Shown here piece after piece: positions 58,552-63,422 of a stretch of DNA of 64,000 nt. Under the pieces are notes generated by a model. The model had not been told where the DNA came from. It saw only the letters and a list, made by a program, of their open reading frames with translations, and did not search any database. The stretch lies in assembly GCA_023053545.1 (NCBI GenBank), contig JAKZAN010000355.1, positions 1 to 64,000 of the forward strand. The letters are read 5' to 3'. The stretch comes from Lepidurus packardi (Eukaryota > Arthropoda > Branchiopoda > Notostraca > Triopsidae). A program made the position numbers and the translations under genes. How positions within the stretch are numbered: position 1 is the first letter of the stretch; every line of letters starts with the position of its first letter.

Positions 58552-58570
58552 GTGCTGCGAAATGCAACAC
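58552..58570. repeat. 19-bp palindrome copy 35, variant arm (spacer GAAAT)
   Basis: GTGCTGC / GCAACAC, extended by GGCAGG / CCTGCC. Confidence 0.86.
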
Positions 58571-58596
58571 CCTGCCGCCCCGTCTGCGGGGGAGAG

Positions 58597-58731
58597 TTAC
58601 TTGACCAGACCCAACGGGCAGTCGGTCATCGTGTACGCGCAGCGGTCGTCGCTGTCGTCCATCGGCTGATTCGCCGGTGTGCAGGCGCTCAGTGCTAGCG
58701 CGGCCAGCAGCGCGGCCAGTGCCGCCTTCAC
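58597..58731 (-). CDS. Small lipoprotein (44 aa)
   Basis: GTG 58731 overlaps the previous stop (GTGA). Signal VKAALAALLAALALSAC with lipobox LSAC, then a short acidic Cys-containing tail. Cell-surface exposure is likely; superinfection exclusion is possible but unproven. Confidence 0.62.
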   Translation of the reverse strand: MKAALAALLAALALSACTPANQPMDDSDDRCAYTMTDCPLGLVK

Positions 58732-58973
58732 TTGACCAGAGCCTTGAGTTCGGCCTTGATCCGGCGGGCGTCGTCGCCGCGCCACGATCCCGCGTTGGAC
58801 AGGAAGTACAGCACGATCGACGAGGCATCCTCGTAGCCGTAGCGGTCGGTGATGCTCGACAGACCGCGCATGGCCGAGAGATACGGCTTGGCCGCGTAGT
58901 TGACGTTCGGCCACGTCCGCGAGATTTCCGCGGCGATGGTGCTGAGCGGTCGGACTGTTTTTTGATCGGACAT
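58728..58973 (-). CDS. Conserved actinophage protein (81 aa)
   Basis: ATG 58973 with AGAGAGGGACAGCA upstream. IAAEISRTWPNVNYAAKPYL, then GYEDASSIVLYFLSNAGSWR and GDDARRIKAELKAL. The W.NVNYAA.PYL...VLYFLSNA.WRG pattern recurs in many mycobacteriophage right arms (from memory). Function unknown. Confidence 0.7.
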   Translation of the reverse strand: MSDQKTVRPLSTIAAEISRTWPNVNYAAKPYLSAMRGLSSITDRYGYEDASSIVLYFLSNAGSWRGDDARRIKAELKALVK

Positions 58974-58998
58974 TGCTGTCCCTCTCTTTTTTCGTGGG

Positions 58999-59017
58999 GT
59001 GATGCGATTTGCAACAC
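58999..59017. repeat. 19-bp palindrome copy 36, variant arm (spacer GATTT)
   Basis: GTGATGC / GCAACAC, in the promoter D leader before the 81-aa gene, followed by CCCCACGAAAAAAGAGAGG. Confidence 0.91.
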
Positions 59018-59019
59018 CC

Positions 59020-59110
59020 TGGATTTTTCCGGCGCGGAGATTTTCCGGCAGGATTTTTTCCGGCGCGGAAATTTTTCCGGCAGGATTTTTCCCGGCAAAT
59101 AATTTTTTGC
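59020..59110. repeat. Short direct repeats TTTTTCCGGC in the promoter D leader
   Basis: About five copies of TTTTTCCGGC followed alternately by GCGGA and AGGA over ~90 nt, between promoter D and the 81-aa gene. No reading frame. It may be a binding site array or a structured leader. Confidence 0.7.
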
Positions 59111-59150
59111 GGGGAAGATTTTTTCGGCCCATCTCTGACCTACTACTACT

Positions 59151-59179
59151 ACTCTACCATAGACAGCCCAAAATGTCAA
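59151..59179 (-). promoter_or_regulatory. Promoter D
   Basis: Minus strand TTGACA (59179-59174), 17 nt, TAGAGT (59156-59151). The spacer ends TGTCTATGG as in the Ku promoter. Confidence 0.83.
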
Positions 59180-59232
59180 TAGGGTCACAAGTCAATCAGT
59201 GCAGGTCAGGCCGGGTTCGATGCCCCGAAACG

Positions 59233-59273
59233 CAAAAAGGGCCGAGGCATTGCGAAATGCAACACCCCGGCCC
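59233..59273 (-). terminator. Intrinsic terminator with palindrome copy 37 at its apex
   Basis: Minus strand GGGCCG / CGGCCC stem enclosing the palindrome, followed by five T (complement of 59234-59238). It lies just ahead of promoter D, the same design as at 56384-56422. Confidence 0.8.
59247..59265. repeat. 19-bp palindrome copy 37 (spacer GAAAT)
   Basis: GCATTGC / GCAACAC inside the 59233-59273 terminator. Confidence 0.8.
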
Positions 59274-59316
59274 GATTGCCGATTGCCGATTGCCGATTGC
59301 CATTGCCGATTGCCGG
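59273..59316. repeat. GATTGCC heptamer tandem repeat
   Basis: Six near-tandem GATTGCC units (one shortened) between the terminator and the 53-aa gene stop. Microsatellite-like. Confidence 0.8.
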
Positions 59317-59332
59317 CGGCCCTCAGATGAAA

Positions 59333-59494
59333 CTAGAACTCGTCGTCAGGGCAGTCGCACGGCATACCGATGTCGTGCAGACCGCCACGATCGCAGATCC
59401 AGTCAACAGCGGGTCGCGCCTGAGACGCAGCCCTGGCCGCCGCAATCGCGCCCTCTGCCGCCGCGACTGCGGCCAGCTTCGATGGGTCGAACAT
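59333..59494 (-). CDS. Ala-rich small protein with Cys tail (53 aa)
   Basis: ATG 59494 with GGAGGGAACCATC upstream. MFDPSKLAAVAAAEGAIAAA helix, then WICDRGGLHDIGMPCDCPDD. The CxC end may bind metal. Confidence 0.58.
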   Translation of the reverse strand: MFDPSKLAAVAAAEGAIAAARAASQARPAVDWICDRGGLHDIGMPCDCPDDEF

Positions 59495-59543
59495 GATGGT
59501 TCCCTCCGTACCGATGGATGGTGGTGGAATGAAGACGGGCAGG

Positions 59544-59562
59544 GTGATGCGAAATGCAACAC
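59544..59562. repeat. 19-bp palindrome copy 38, variant arm (spacer GAAAT)
   Basis: GTGATGC / GCAACAC, extended by CGGGCAGG / CCTGCCCG to a long hairpin. Confidence 0.9.
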
Positions 59563-59592
59563 CCTGCCCGTAGCCTCCGCGTCAGTCAGTAG

Positions 59593-59718
59593 TCAGACAG
59601 TGAGGCGGGGACGCTCGTCGGAGACGATGACCGGCTTGGGTCGGGACGGGAAGTAAACCGCTTTACCGAAACCGCAGCCGAGAATCGCGCCGAGAGTAAT
59701 CGCAATGTAAGTGGACAT
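59593..59718 (-). CDS. Small membrane or exported protein (41 aa)
   Basis: ATG 59718 with AGAGGAGAACGTC upstream. MSTYIAITLGAILGCGFGKA is hydrophobic, then a basic tail (FPSRPKPVIVSDERPRLTV). First gene behind promoter E. Confidence 0.58.
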   Translation of the reverse strand: MSTYIAITLGAILGCGFGKAVYFPSRPKPVIVSDERPRLTV

Positions 59719-59759
59719 GACGTTCTCCTCTGCTCTCGTGGGTTGTGGTGATGAGAACA

Positions 59760-59788
59760 ACATTACCCGAAATGCCGCACACAGTCAA
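59760..59788 (-). promoter_or_regulatory. Promoter E (leftward, edge of the repeat region)
   Basis: Minus strand TTGACT (59788-59783), 17 nt, TAATGT (59765-59760). The CGGGTAATGT -10 region is identical to that of the rightward promoter F. Confidence 0.78.
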
Positions 59789-59798
59789 GAGGGTATCT

Positions 59799-59817
59799 AT
59801 GTTGCAAAACGCATCAC
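59799..59817. repeat. 19-bp palindrome copy 39, variant arm (spacer AAAAC)
   Basis: ATGTTGC / GCATCAC, just upstream of promoter E and at the edge of the tandem array. This is the only palindrome upstream rather than downstream of its promoter. Confidence 0.85.
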
Positions 59818-60040
59818 CCCGATGCCTCCGATGCGCGGCCTTCCGATGTCATGGGTTGTATTCGCCAAGCCTCCGATGTCGTGCGCGGCATTCCGATGTC
59901 ATGGGTGCGCGTGCCTTCCGATGTCGTGCGCGGCCTTCCGATGTCGTGCGCGGCCTTCCGATGTCGTGCGCGGCCTTCCGATGTCGTGCGCGGCCTTCCG
60001 ATGTCGTAGGGGCGCGCCTTCCGATGTCGTAGGTGGGTAG
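59818..60040. repeat. Tandem array 1, 20-bp units (candidate origin iterons or centromere)
   Basis: About ten copies of CCTTCCGATGTCGTGCGCGG or close variants. Four are perfect head-to-tail 20-bp units at 59914-59993, with diverged copies on both sides. Open frames across it are low-complexity shadows of the repeat. It lies between divergent promoters. Iteron-type origins and ParB-type centromeres look like this; neither is proven. Confidence 0.8.
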
Positions 60041-60103
60041 GGGTGGGTGGGTGGGCGCTCTCCCCGGTGGCCTACCTGCCGGCTCGAACGCCTGTTCGAC
60101 CTG

Positions 60104-60140
60104 GGCCTGGTCGAACGTCTGTGCGAACGCTGCCGGTGGC
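60104..60140 (+). repeat. 37-bp inverted repeat, left copy
   Basis: Perfect inverse complement of 61744-61780. The two copies flank the rightward module (promoter F and the 329-aa and 54-aa genes). The sequence just to its left also contains the dyad GTTCGACC / GGTCGAAC. Confidence 0.9.
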
Positions 60141-60153
60141 CGGTGGCCGAGGG

Positions 60154-60172
60154 GTGATGCGATTCGCAACAC
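60154..60172. repeat. 19-bp palindrome copy 40, variant arm (spacer GATTC)
   Basis: GTGATGC / GCAACAC within array 2. Confidence 0.9.
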
Positions 60173-60208
60173 GCTGCCGGTGGCCGAGGTCTGGCCGGTG
60201 GCCGAGGG

Positions 60209-60227
60209 GTGATGCGATTCGCAACAC
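60209..60227. repeat. 19-bp palindrome copy 41, variant arm (spacer GATTC)
   Basis: Identical to copy 40, 55 bp further on. Confidence 0.9.
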
Positions 60228-60367
60228 AGGTGCCGGTGGCCGAGGTCTGGCCGGTGGCCGAGGGGTGAGGTCTGGCCGGTGGCCGGTGGCCGAGGTCTGT
60301 CCGGTGGCCGAGGTCTGTCCGGTGGCCGAGGTCTGTCCGGTGGGCAACTGGCCGAACTAGAACCCCA

Positions 60368-60395
60368 TTGACCACCGGCGAATATCGGGTAATGT
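60368..60395 (+). promoter_or_regulatory. Promoter F (rightward)
   Basis: TTGACC (60368-60373), 16 nt, TAATGT (60390-60395), with the same CGGGTAATGT as promoter E. It would drive the 329-aa gene through a ~140-nt leader. Confidence 0.72.
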
Positions 60396-60543
60396 CTGTC
60401 TTGAGCCGGGACACAGCGACCGGGCCAGGAGAGCATCACTGAGGCTCCACACACGGCCCTAGCACCGCAGATAGCAACCGGACGTAGTACCGAGACACAG
60501 CAACCGCTGTGTTCTCACAATCTATTCGGAGGTTTGAAACAGC
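60396..60543 (+). other. Leader of the rightward module
   Basis: About 148 nt without a gene. It holds a small hairpin ACACAGC / GCTGTGT (60493-60510) and ends with CGGAGG 11 nt before ATG 60544. It may be a regulatory leader. No riboswitch family recognised. Confidence 0.5.
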
Positions 60544-61533
60544 ATGAAAACTCAGGGAACTACCAACACAGGTACTGAAGTACAGACCGCGCAAGATCGC
60601 AGCGACCAGGAACTCAGCGACGCTCTCGTCACTGCGTTCCAGTCCGCTGAGAGCGACGCAAAGCGGTTCATCTTCAGCACCGCGACACTGGCAACGGCCA
60701 TCATGGATGTCCATGAGGCCGAGGTCTGGAAGCGCACAATCGACGGGGAAACGGGCAAGCTGTACCAGTCCGCCACCAGCTACTACAAAGCGATTGGTTC
60801 GCGCTTCCCGCTTCTCCACAAGCTTCTCCGTGACGAACTGGTGTCAGAGCTTTACAGCGCAGACCCGAACGCAATCGGCGTGCGGGAACTGGCCGCTCTG
60901 GTACACGTCGATCCGGCACAGGTCACGCGGAGCAAGCAAAAGGCACTGGCCGCTTCCAAGGCCGAGGCCGAGGCAATCGCCAAGGCCGAGGCAGAACACG
61001 CGGCACAGGTCGCTGCCGAGGCAGCGGCGTGCCAGGCCGCTGCCGAGGCACGCGCCAAGGCCGAGGCCGAGGGTCGCTCACAGGCCGAGGCACTGGCCGC
61101 TGCCAAGGCAGCTAGCCAGGCGGTCGAAGCGTTCTCACTGGCCGCTTCCAAGGCACAGGCCGAGGCCGCTGCCGAGGTCGCTGCCAAGGCCGAGGCCGAG
61201 GCCGCTACCAAGGCTCTCGCCAAGGCAGTGAAACGCGCTCTAGGTTCGCTGGAGAGCGGCCTGAAGCAAGCGGATGACGAGCGGCAGAACATGAGCGCAG
61301 AAGATCGCGCTCTCACTCTGGCAGCGGTTCGCAAAGCGGTCGAACGCTGGGAAGCGTTCGACGCGCTGGTGGCCGGTACTCCGGTCAAGGCCAAGGCCGA
61401 GGCCGAGGCCGAACCGCAGAACGCGGCCTACTCCGAGGCACTGGCACGCACTGGCGATCCGGTGATCGCCAAGGCAGCGGCAGCGGCAGCGGCTCCGGCC
61501 AAGCCGCGCAACCGCAAAGCGGCGTCCGCGTGA
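60544..61533 (+). CDS. Ala/Glu/Lys-rich long-helix protein (329 aa)
   Basis: ATG with GGAGGTTTGAAACAGC upstream. Residues ~20-135 form a compact domain (ELSDALVTAFQSAESDAKRF, then LYQSATSYYKAIGSRFPLLH and ELAALVHVDPAQVTRSKQKA). Residues ~135-240 are an extended AEAxAKAEAE helix built from DNA repeats of GCCGAGGC, reminiscent of KfrA or TolA-like rods. The C-terminal part is again helical with a Lys/Ala tail (PAKPRNRKAASA). It may be a DNA-binding or partition-type protein of the adjacent arrays (inference). It is one of only two rightward genes in the right arm. Confidence 0.72.
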   Translation: MKTQGTTNTGTEVQTAQDRSDQELSDALVTAFQSAESDAKRFIFSTATLATAIMDVHEAEVWKRTIDGETGKLYQSATSYYKAIGSRFPLLHKLLRDELVSELYSADPNAIGVRELAALVHVDPAQVTRSKQKALAASKAEAEAIAKAEAEHAAQVAAEAAACQAAAEARAKAEAEGRSQAEALAAAKAASQAVEAFSLAASKAQAEAAAEVAAKAEAEAATKALAKAVKRALGSLESGLKQADDERQNMSAEDRALTLAAVRKAVERWEAFDALVAGTPVKAKAEAEAEPQNAAYSEALARTGDPVIAKAAAAAAAPAKPRNRKAASA

Positions 61534-61694
61534 CGATGGACAGCGAGCGCGTCACTGGCGCGCTCGCTGTCCTCACGCTGGCGCGTGACTCAGCGTGGGA
61601 ACTGGCAGACGCGAACGTCCCAGATGCAACGGCCTTGGCCGAGGCGCTGGACGGTCTCGTCCTCAACTGGGACACGGTGCGGCAGCGCACCTAG
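61530..61694 (+). CDS. Small acidic protein (54 aa)
   Basis: GTG 61530 overlaps the previous stop (GTGA). MTMDSERVTGALAVLTLARD, then SAWELADANVPDATALAEAL. The gene contains an 11-bp GC stem (CAGCGAGCGCG / CGCGCTCGCTG, 61541-61569). Function unknown. Confidence 0.6.
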   Translation: MTMDSERVTGALAVLTLARDSAWELADANVPDATALAEALDGLVLNWDTVRQRT

Positions 61695-61702
61695 TCCCAA
61701 CC

Positions 61703-61746
61703 GGCACGGCGCGTGCGGCGCGGTCTCGTCCCGCACGCGCCGTGCC
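61703..61746 (+). terminator. Strong hairpin after the rightward module
   Basis: Perfect 16-bp stem GGCACGGCGCGTGCGG / CCGCACGCGCCGTGCC with a 12-nt loop. A run of seven T (61782-61788) follows 35 nt later. Probable terminator, overlapping the right 37-bp repeat by 3 nt. Confidence 0.72.
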
Positions 61747-61780
61747 ACCGGCAGCGTTCGCACAGACGTTCGACCAGGCC
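61744..61780 (-). repeat. 37-bp inverted repeat, right copy
   Basis: Perfect inverse complement of 60104-60140. It lies just after the terminator of the rightward module. Confidence 0.9.
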
Positions 61781-61953
61781 ATTTTTTTGGCCGCGCGGCC
61801 GGCCCCGACATACGTCTGGGACTGATCTATCCATTATGATTTCGACAAGTGCCAGGGATGATGCGCGTGGCATCACGGCCGATGGTTGATGCGCCGAGGA
61901 TGGAGTTTCGGCTGGTCAGCCGAATTTAACATTAGAACAGGCGTTCTATGGGA

Positions 61954-61982
61954 GTGTTGCCTGTTGCCGCAACACGCAACAG
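61954..61982. repeat. Interleaved double palindrome (copies 42a/42b)
   Basis: GTGTTGC (61954) pairs with GCAACAC (61969), and CTGTTGC (61961) pairs with GCAACAG (61976), each with an 8-bp spacer. Two overlapping dyads offset by 7 bp. Confidence 0.75.
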
Positions 61983-61988
61983 CGACCG

Positions 61989-62007
61989 CTATTGCAGAAC
62001 GCAACAG
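61989..62007. repeat. Degenerate 19-bp palindrome copy 43 (spacer AGAAC)
   Basis: CTATTGC / GCAACAG, ending right at the stop of the 38-aa gene. Confidence 0.65.
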
Positions 62008-62008
62008 G

Positions 62009-62125
62009 CTATGGCTTGGGCTCGCCCACGGCCGGGAGGCTCATCAGGCAGTCCAGCTTTTTCTGTAGCCGCTCCTGATTCCGCAGCCATCGCTGCTGCT
62101 CCCAGGATGGCTGAGCGTTAGTCAC
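62009..62125 (-). CDS. Small charged protein (38 aa)
   Basis: GTG 62125 overlaps the lipoprotein stop (GTGA). MTNAQPSWEQQRWLRNQERL, then QKKLDCLMSLPAVGEPKP. Last gene of this unit. Function unknown. Confidence 0.52.
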   Translation of the reverse strand: MTNAQPSWEQQRWLRNQERLQKKLDCLMSLPAVGEPKP

Positions 62126-62340
62126 GGGTTGTCGGCGGCGGGGGTGGGCTGGGGTGGAATGGTCACCGTCGTCCAGCCGCCGGGAATCTTGGTGTAGATG
62201 GTATCCCCCGGCTTAGCCGTTGGGATCGGCGACAGTGTGATCGGGGCGTCGGTCGGGATCGGGTCAGGCAGTGGGTTAACGGGCTTGCCGCAGCCGGAAC
62301 TCACCAGAATGACGGACGCGATCAGAAGCATCTTTTTCAT
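62122..62340 (-). CDS. Lipoprotein (72 aa)
   Basis: ATG 62340 (GAGG 7 nt upstream) gives a clean signal MKKMLLIASVILVSSGC with lipobox VSSGC. GTG 62352 is an alternative. The mature part is Pro/Thr-rich (NPLPDPIPTDAPITLSPIPT). Surface-anchored; could act in superinfection exclusion (inference). Confidence 0.7.
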   Translation of the reverse strand: MKKMLLIASVILVSSGCGKPVNPLPDPIPTDAPITLSPIPTAKPGDTIYTKIPGGWTTVTIPPQPTPAADNP

Positions 62341-62348
62341 ACACAGCC

Positions 62349-62525
62349 TCACGGGTTGCCCACTGCTGGGATGAGCGTGGTGGGTGTCGGGATGATGATC
62401 GACGAGACTTCAATGGTGCGCTCGACGGCGATCTGGGCCACGCTCATCGACAGCCAGGCCAGGGCCATGACCCAGCCGGTGATCACCAGCACCGCCAGTG
62501 CGGTGCGCGTCAGGTGACTAATCAC
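62349..62525 (-). CDS. Single-pass membrane protein (58 aa)
   Basis: GTG 62525 overlaps the previous stop (GTGA). Helix ALAVLVITGWVMALAWLSMS, then a Thr/Ile-rich tail (EVSSIIIPTPTTLIPAVGNP). Function unknown. Confidence 0.6.
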   Translation of the reverse strand: MISHLTRTALAVLVITGWVMALAWLSMSVAQIAVERTIEVSSIIIPTPTTLIPAVGNP

Positions 62526-62818
62526 TTGGGTGGCCTCCAAAAATCCATCAGCCCATCCAGTGCCGGGATGCCAAAGTCCACATCGGGCAGGGCCTCGTTC
62601 AGGCGATCCCGAACCTCGTCGGCCACCTGGGCCACGTCTGCTATGCCGGCGAGTTGCGGGATCTGATCCGCGACAGCCTTAGCAGCAGCGGCCGCGGCGA
62701 GCGGGAGCAGCGGGAGCAGCTTTTGGGTGACGATCTTGCCAATGAAATCGCCAACCGCTTGTTGAACCTTTTCGTTCTTGAGCGCGGCAAGTAACAGATT
62801 GACAAGGATCGTGTTCAT
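62522..62818 (-). CDS. Hydrophobic helical protein (98 aa)
   Basis: ATG 62818 overlaps the previous stop (ATGA). VGDFIGKIVTQKLLPLLPLA followed by Ala-rich AAAAAKAVADQ and an acidic tail. May be membrane-associated. Function unknown. Confidence 0.6.
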   Translation of the reverse strand: MNTILVNLLLAALKNEKVQQAVGDFIGKIVTQKLLPLLPLAAAAAAKAVADQIPQLAGIADVAQVADEVRDRLNEALPDVDFGIPALDGLMDFWRPPK

Positions 62819-63231
62819 GCGTCCTCGGTGGTAGCGGCTTCCAGTGCCTCAATCAGGGCTGCCGCTGCAGGCGATGCTTGGACGGCTTCGACGACGGGTT
62901 CATCGACCGGGTCCGCGACGACGGGTTCATCAACGGGTTCATCGTCAGACTCGTCCGGGGCGTCGGCCACGACGTCATCGAGATTCTGCGCGACCGCTTT
63001 CAGGGCCGCCACAGCGTCGGTCACTTCCTGGGTCTGCTCACCGGAAGACGCCAACGCATCTTCCAGTGCCTCGATCTTGCCGGTGACTTCGGCCTCGGCT
63101 TTGTCCAGCTGGTCTTTGATGCCGCGCAAATCGTCAGCGAGTGCCATCAGTAACTCCTTGGTTCGGTATTCGGTGAACAGGCCCATCAGCAGCAAGATGC
63201 CCAGAATGAACAGAGTGAAGGCAACTTCCAC
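62815..63231 (-). CDS. Membrane-anchored coiled-coil protein (138 aa)
   Basis: GTG 63231. One N-terminal transmembrane helix (VAFTLFILGILLLMGLFTEY), a coiled coil (GIKDQLDKAEAEVTGKIEAL), then an acidic Asp/Glu/Pro repeat (DDEPVDEPVVADPVDEPVVE). Layout resembles the DUF2746-type protein of the lysis cassette, so a lysis or envelope role is possible. Confidence 0.63.
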   Translation of the reverse strand: MEVAFTLFILGILLLMGLFTEYRTKELLMALADDLRGIKDQLDKAEAEVTGKIEALEDALASSGEQTQEVTDAVAALKAVAQNLDDVVADAPDESDDEPVDEPVVADPVDEPVVEAVQASPAAAALIEALEAATTEDA

Positions 63232-63248
63232 GCCGTAAGGATACGCCC

Positions 63249-63422
63249 CTACTTCGCTCCCGTTAAAAGCAACCGCTTATCCAGGAGCTCGTCTACACAG
63301 GCCATTAGCTTGTCGATGTCGTGGGATTCCGCCTTTAGAAGTTGCGCCCAGGCTCGGGTTATCTCCAAGTCCAATGCTTCCAATGAGGAGGGTGTTGCAT
63401 TTCGCAACGGGCCGTTACTCAT
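63249..63422 (-). CDS. Small helical protein (57 aa) with palindrome near its start
   Basis: ATG 63422 overlaps the upstream gene end. MSNGPLRNATPSSLEALDLE; the LRNATP part is encoded by palindrome copy 44. Then RAWAQLLKAESHDIDKLMAC. Function unknown. Confidence 0.6.
   Translation of the reverse strand: MSNGPLRNATPSSLEALDLEITRAWAQLLKAESHDIDKLMACVDELLDKRLLLTGAK
63392..63410. repeat. 19-bp palindrome copy 44 (spacer ATTTC)
   Basis: GTGTTGC / GCAACGG, coding near the N-terminus of the 57-aa protein. Rightmost copy seen. Confidence 0.85.

Larger units (their letters stand above)
60130..60355. repeat. Tandem array 2, GGTGGCCGAGG units
   Basis: Around nine units of GGTGGCCGAGG(TCTGKCC), ending in three perfect 18-bp copies. 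It contains two palindrome copies in a larger 55-bp duplication (60154 and 60209). No coding frame. Part of the same origin-like region as array 1. Confidence 0.8.
61781..62008. other. Intergenic region with degenerate palindromes
   Basis: 228 nt without a convincing gene. It contains a T7 run, a small dyad (CGGCTGGTCAGCCG, 61910-61923), AT-rich TTTAACATTAGAACAG and the interleaved palindromes at 61954-61982. It follows the rightward module and precedes (in the leftward sense, follows) the lipoprotein operon. Confidence 0.55.

Noticed and set aside
59818-60040. CRISPR array
   Set aside because: Units are head-to-tail 20-bp repeats with no unique spacers of constant length and no cas genes.
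59711-60454. Open reading frames on both strands across the tandem arrays
   Set aside because: Their sequences are simple translations of the 18-20 bp repeats, without ribosome sites or gene overlaps.
60104-61780. Insertion sequence bounded by 37-bp inverted repeats
   Set aside because: No transposase in the segment and no target-site duplication seen next to the repeats.
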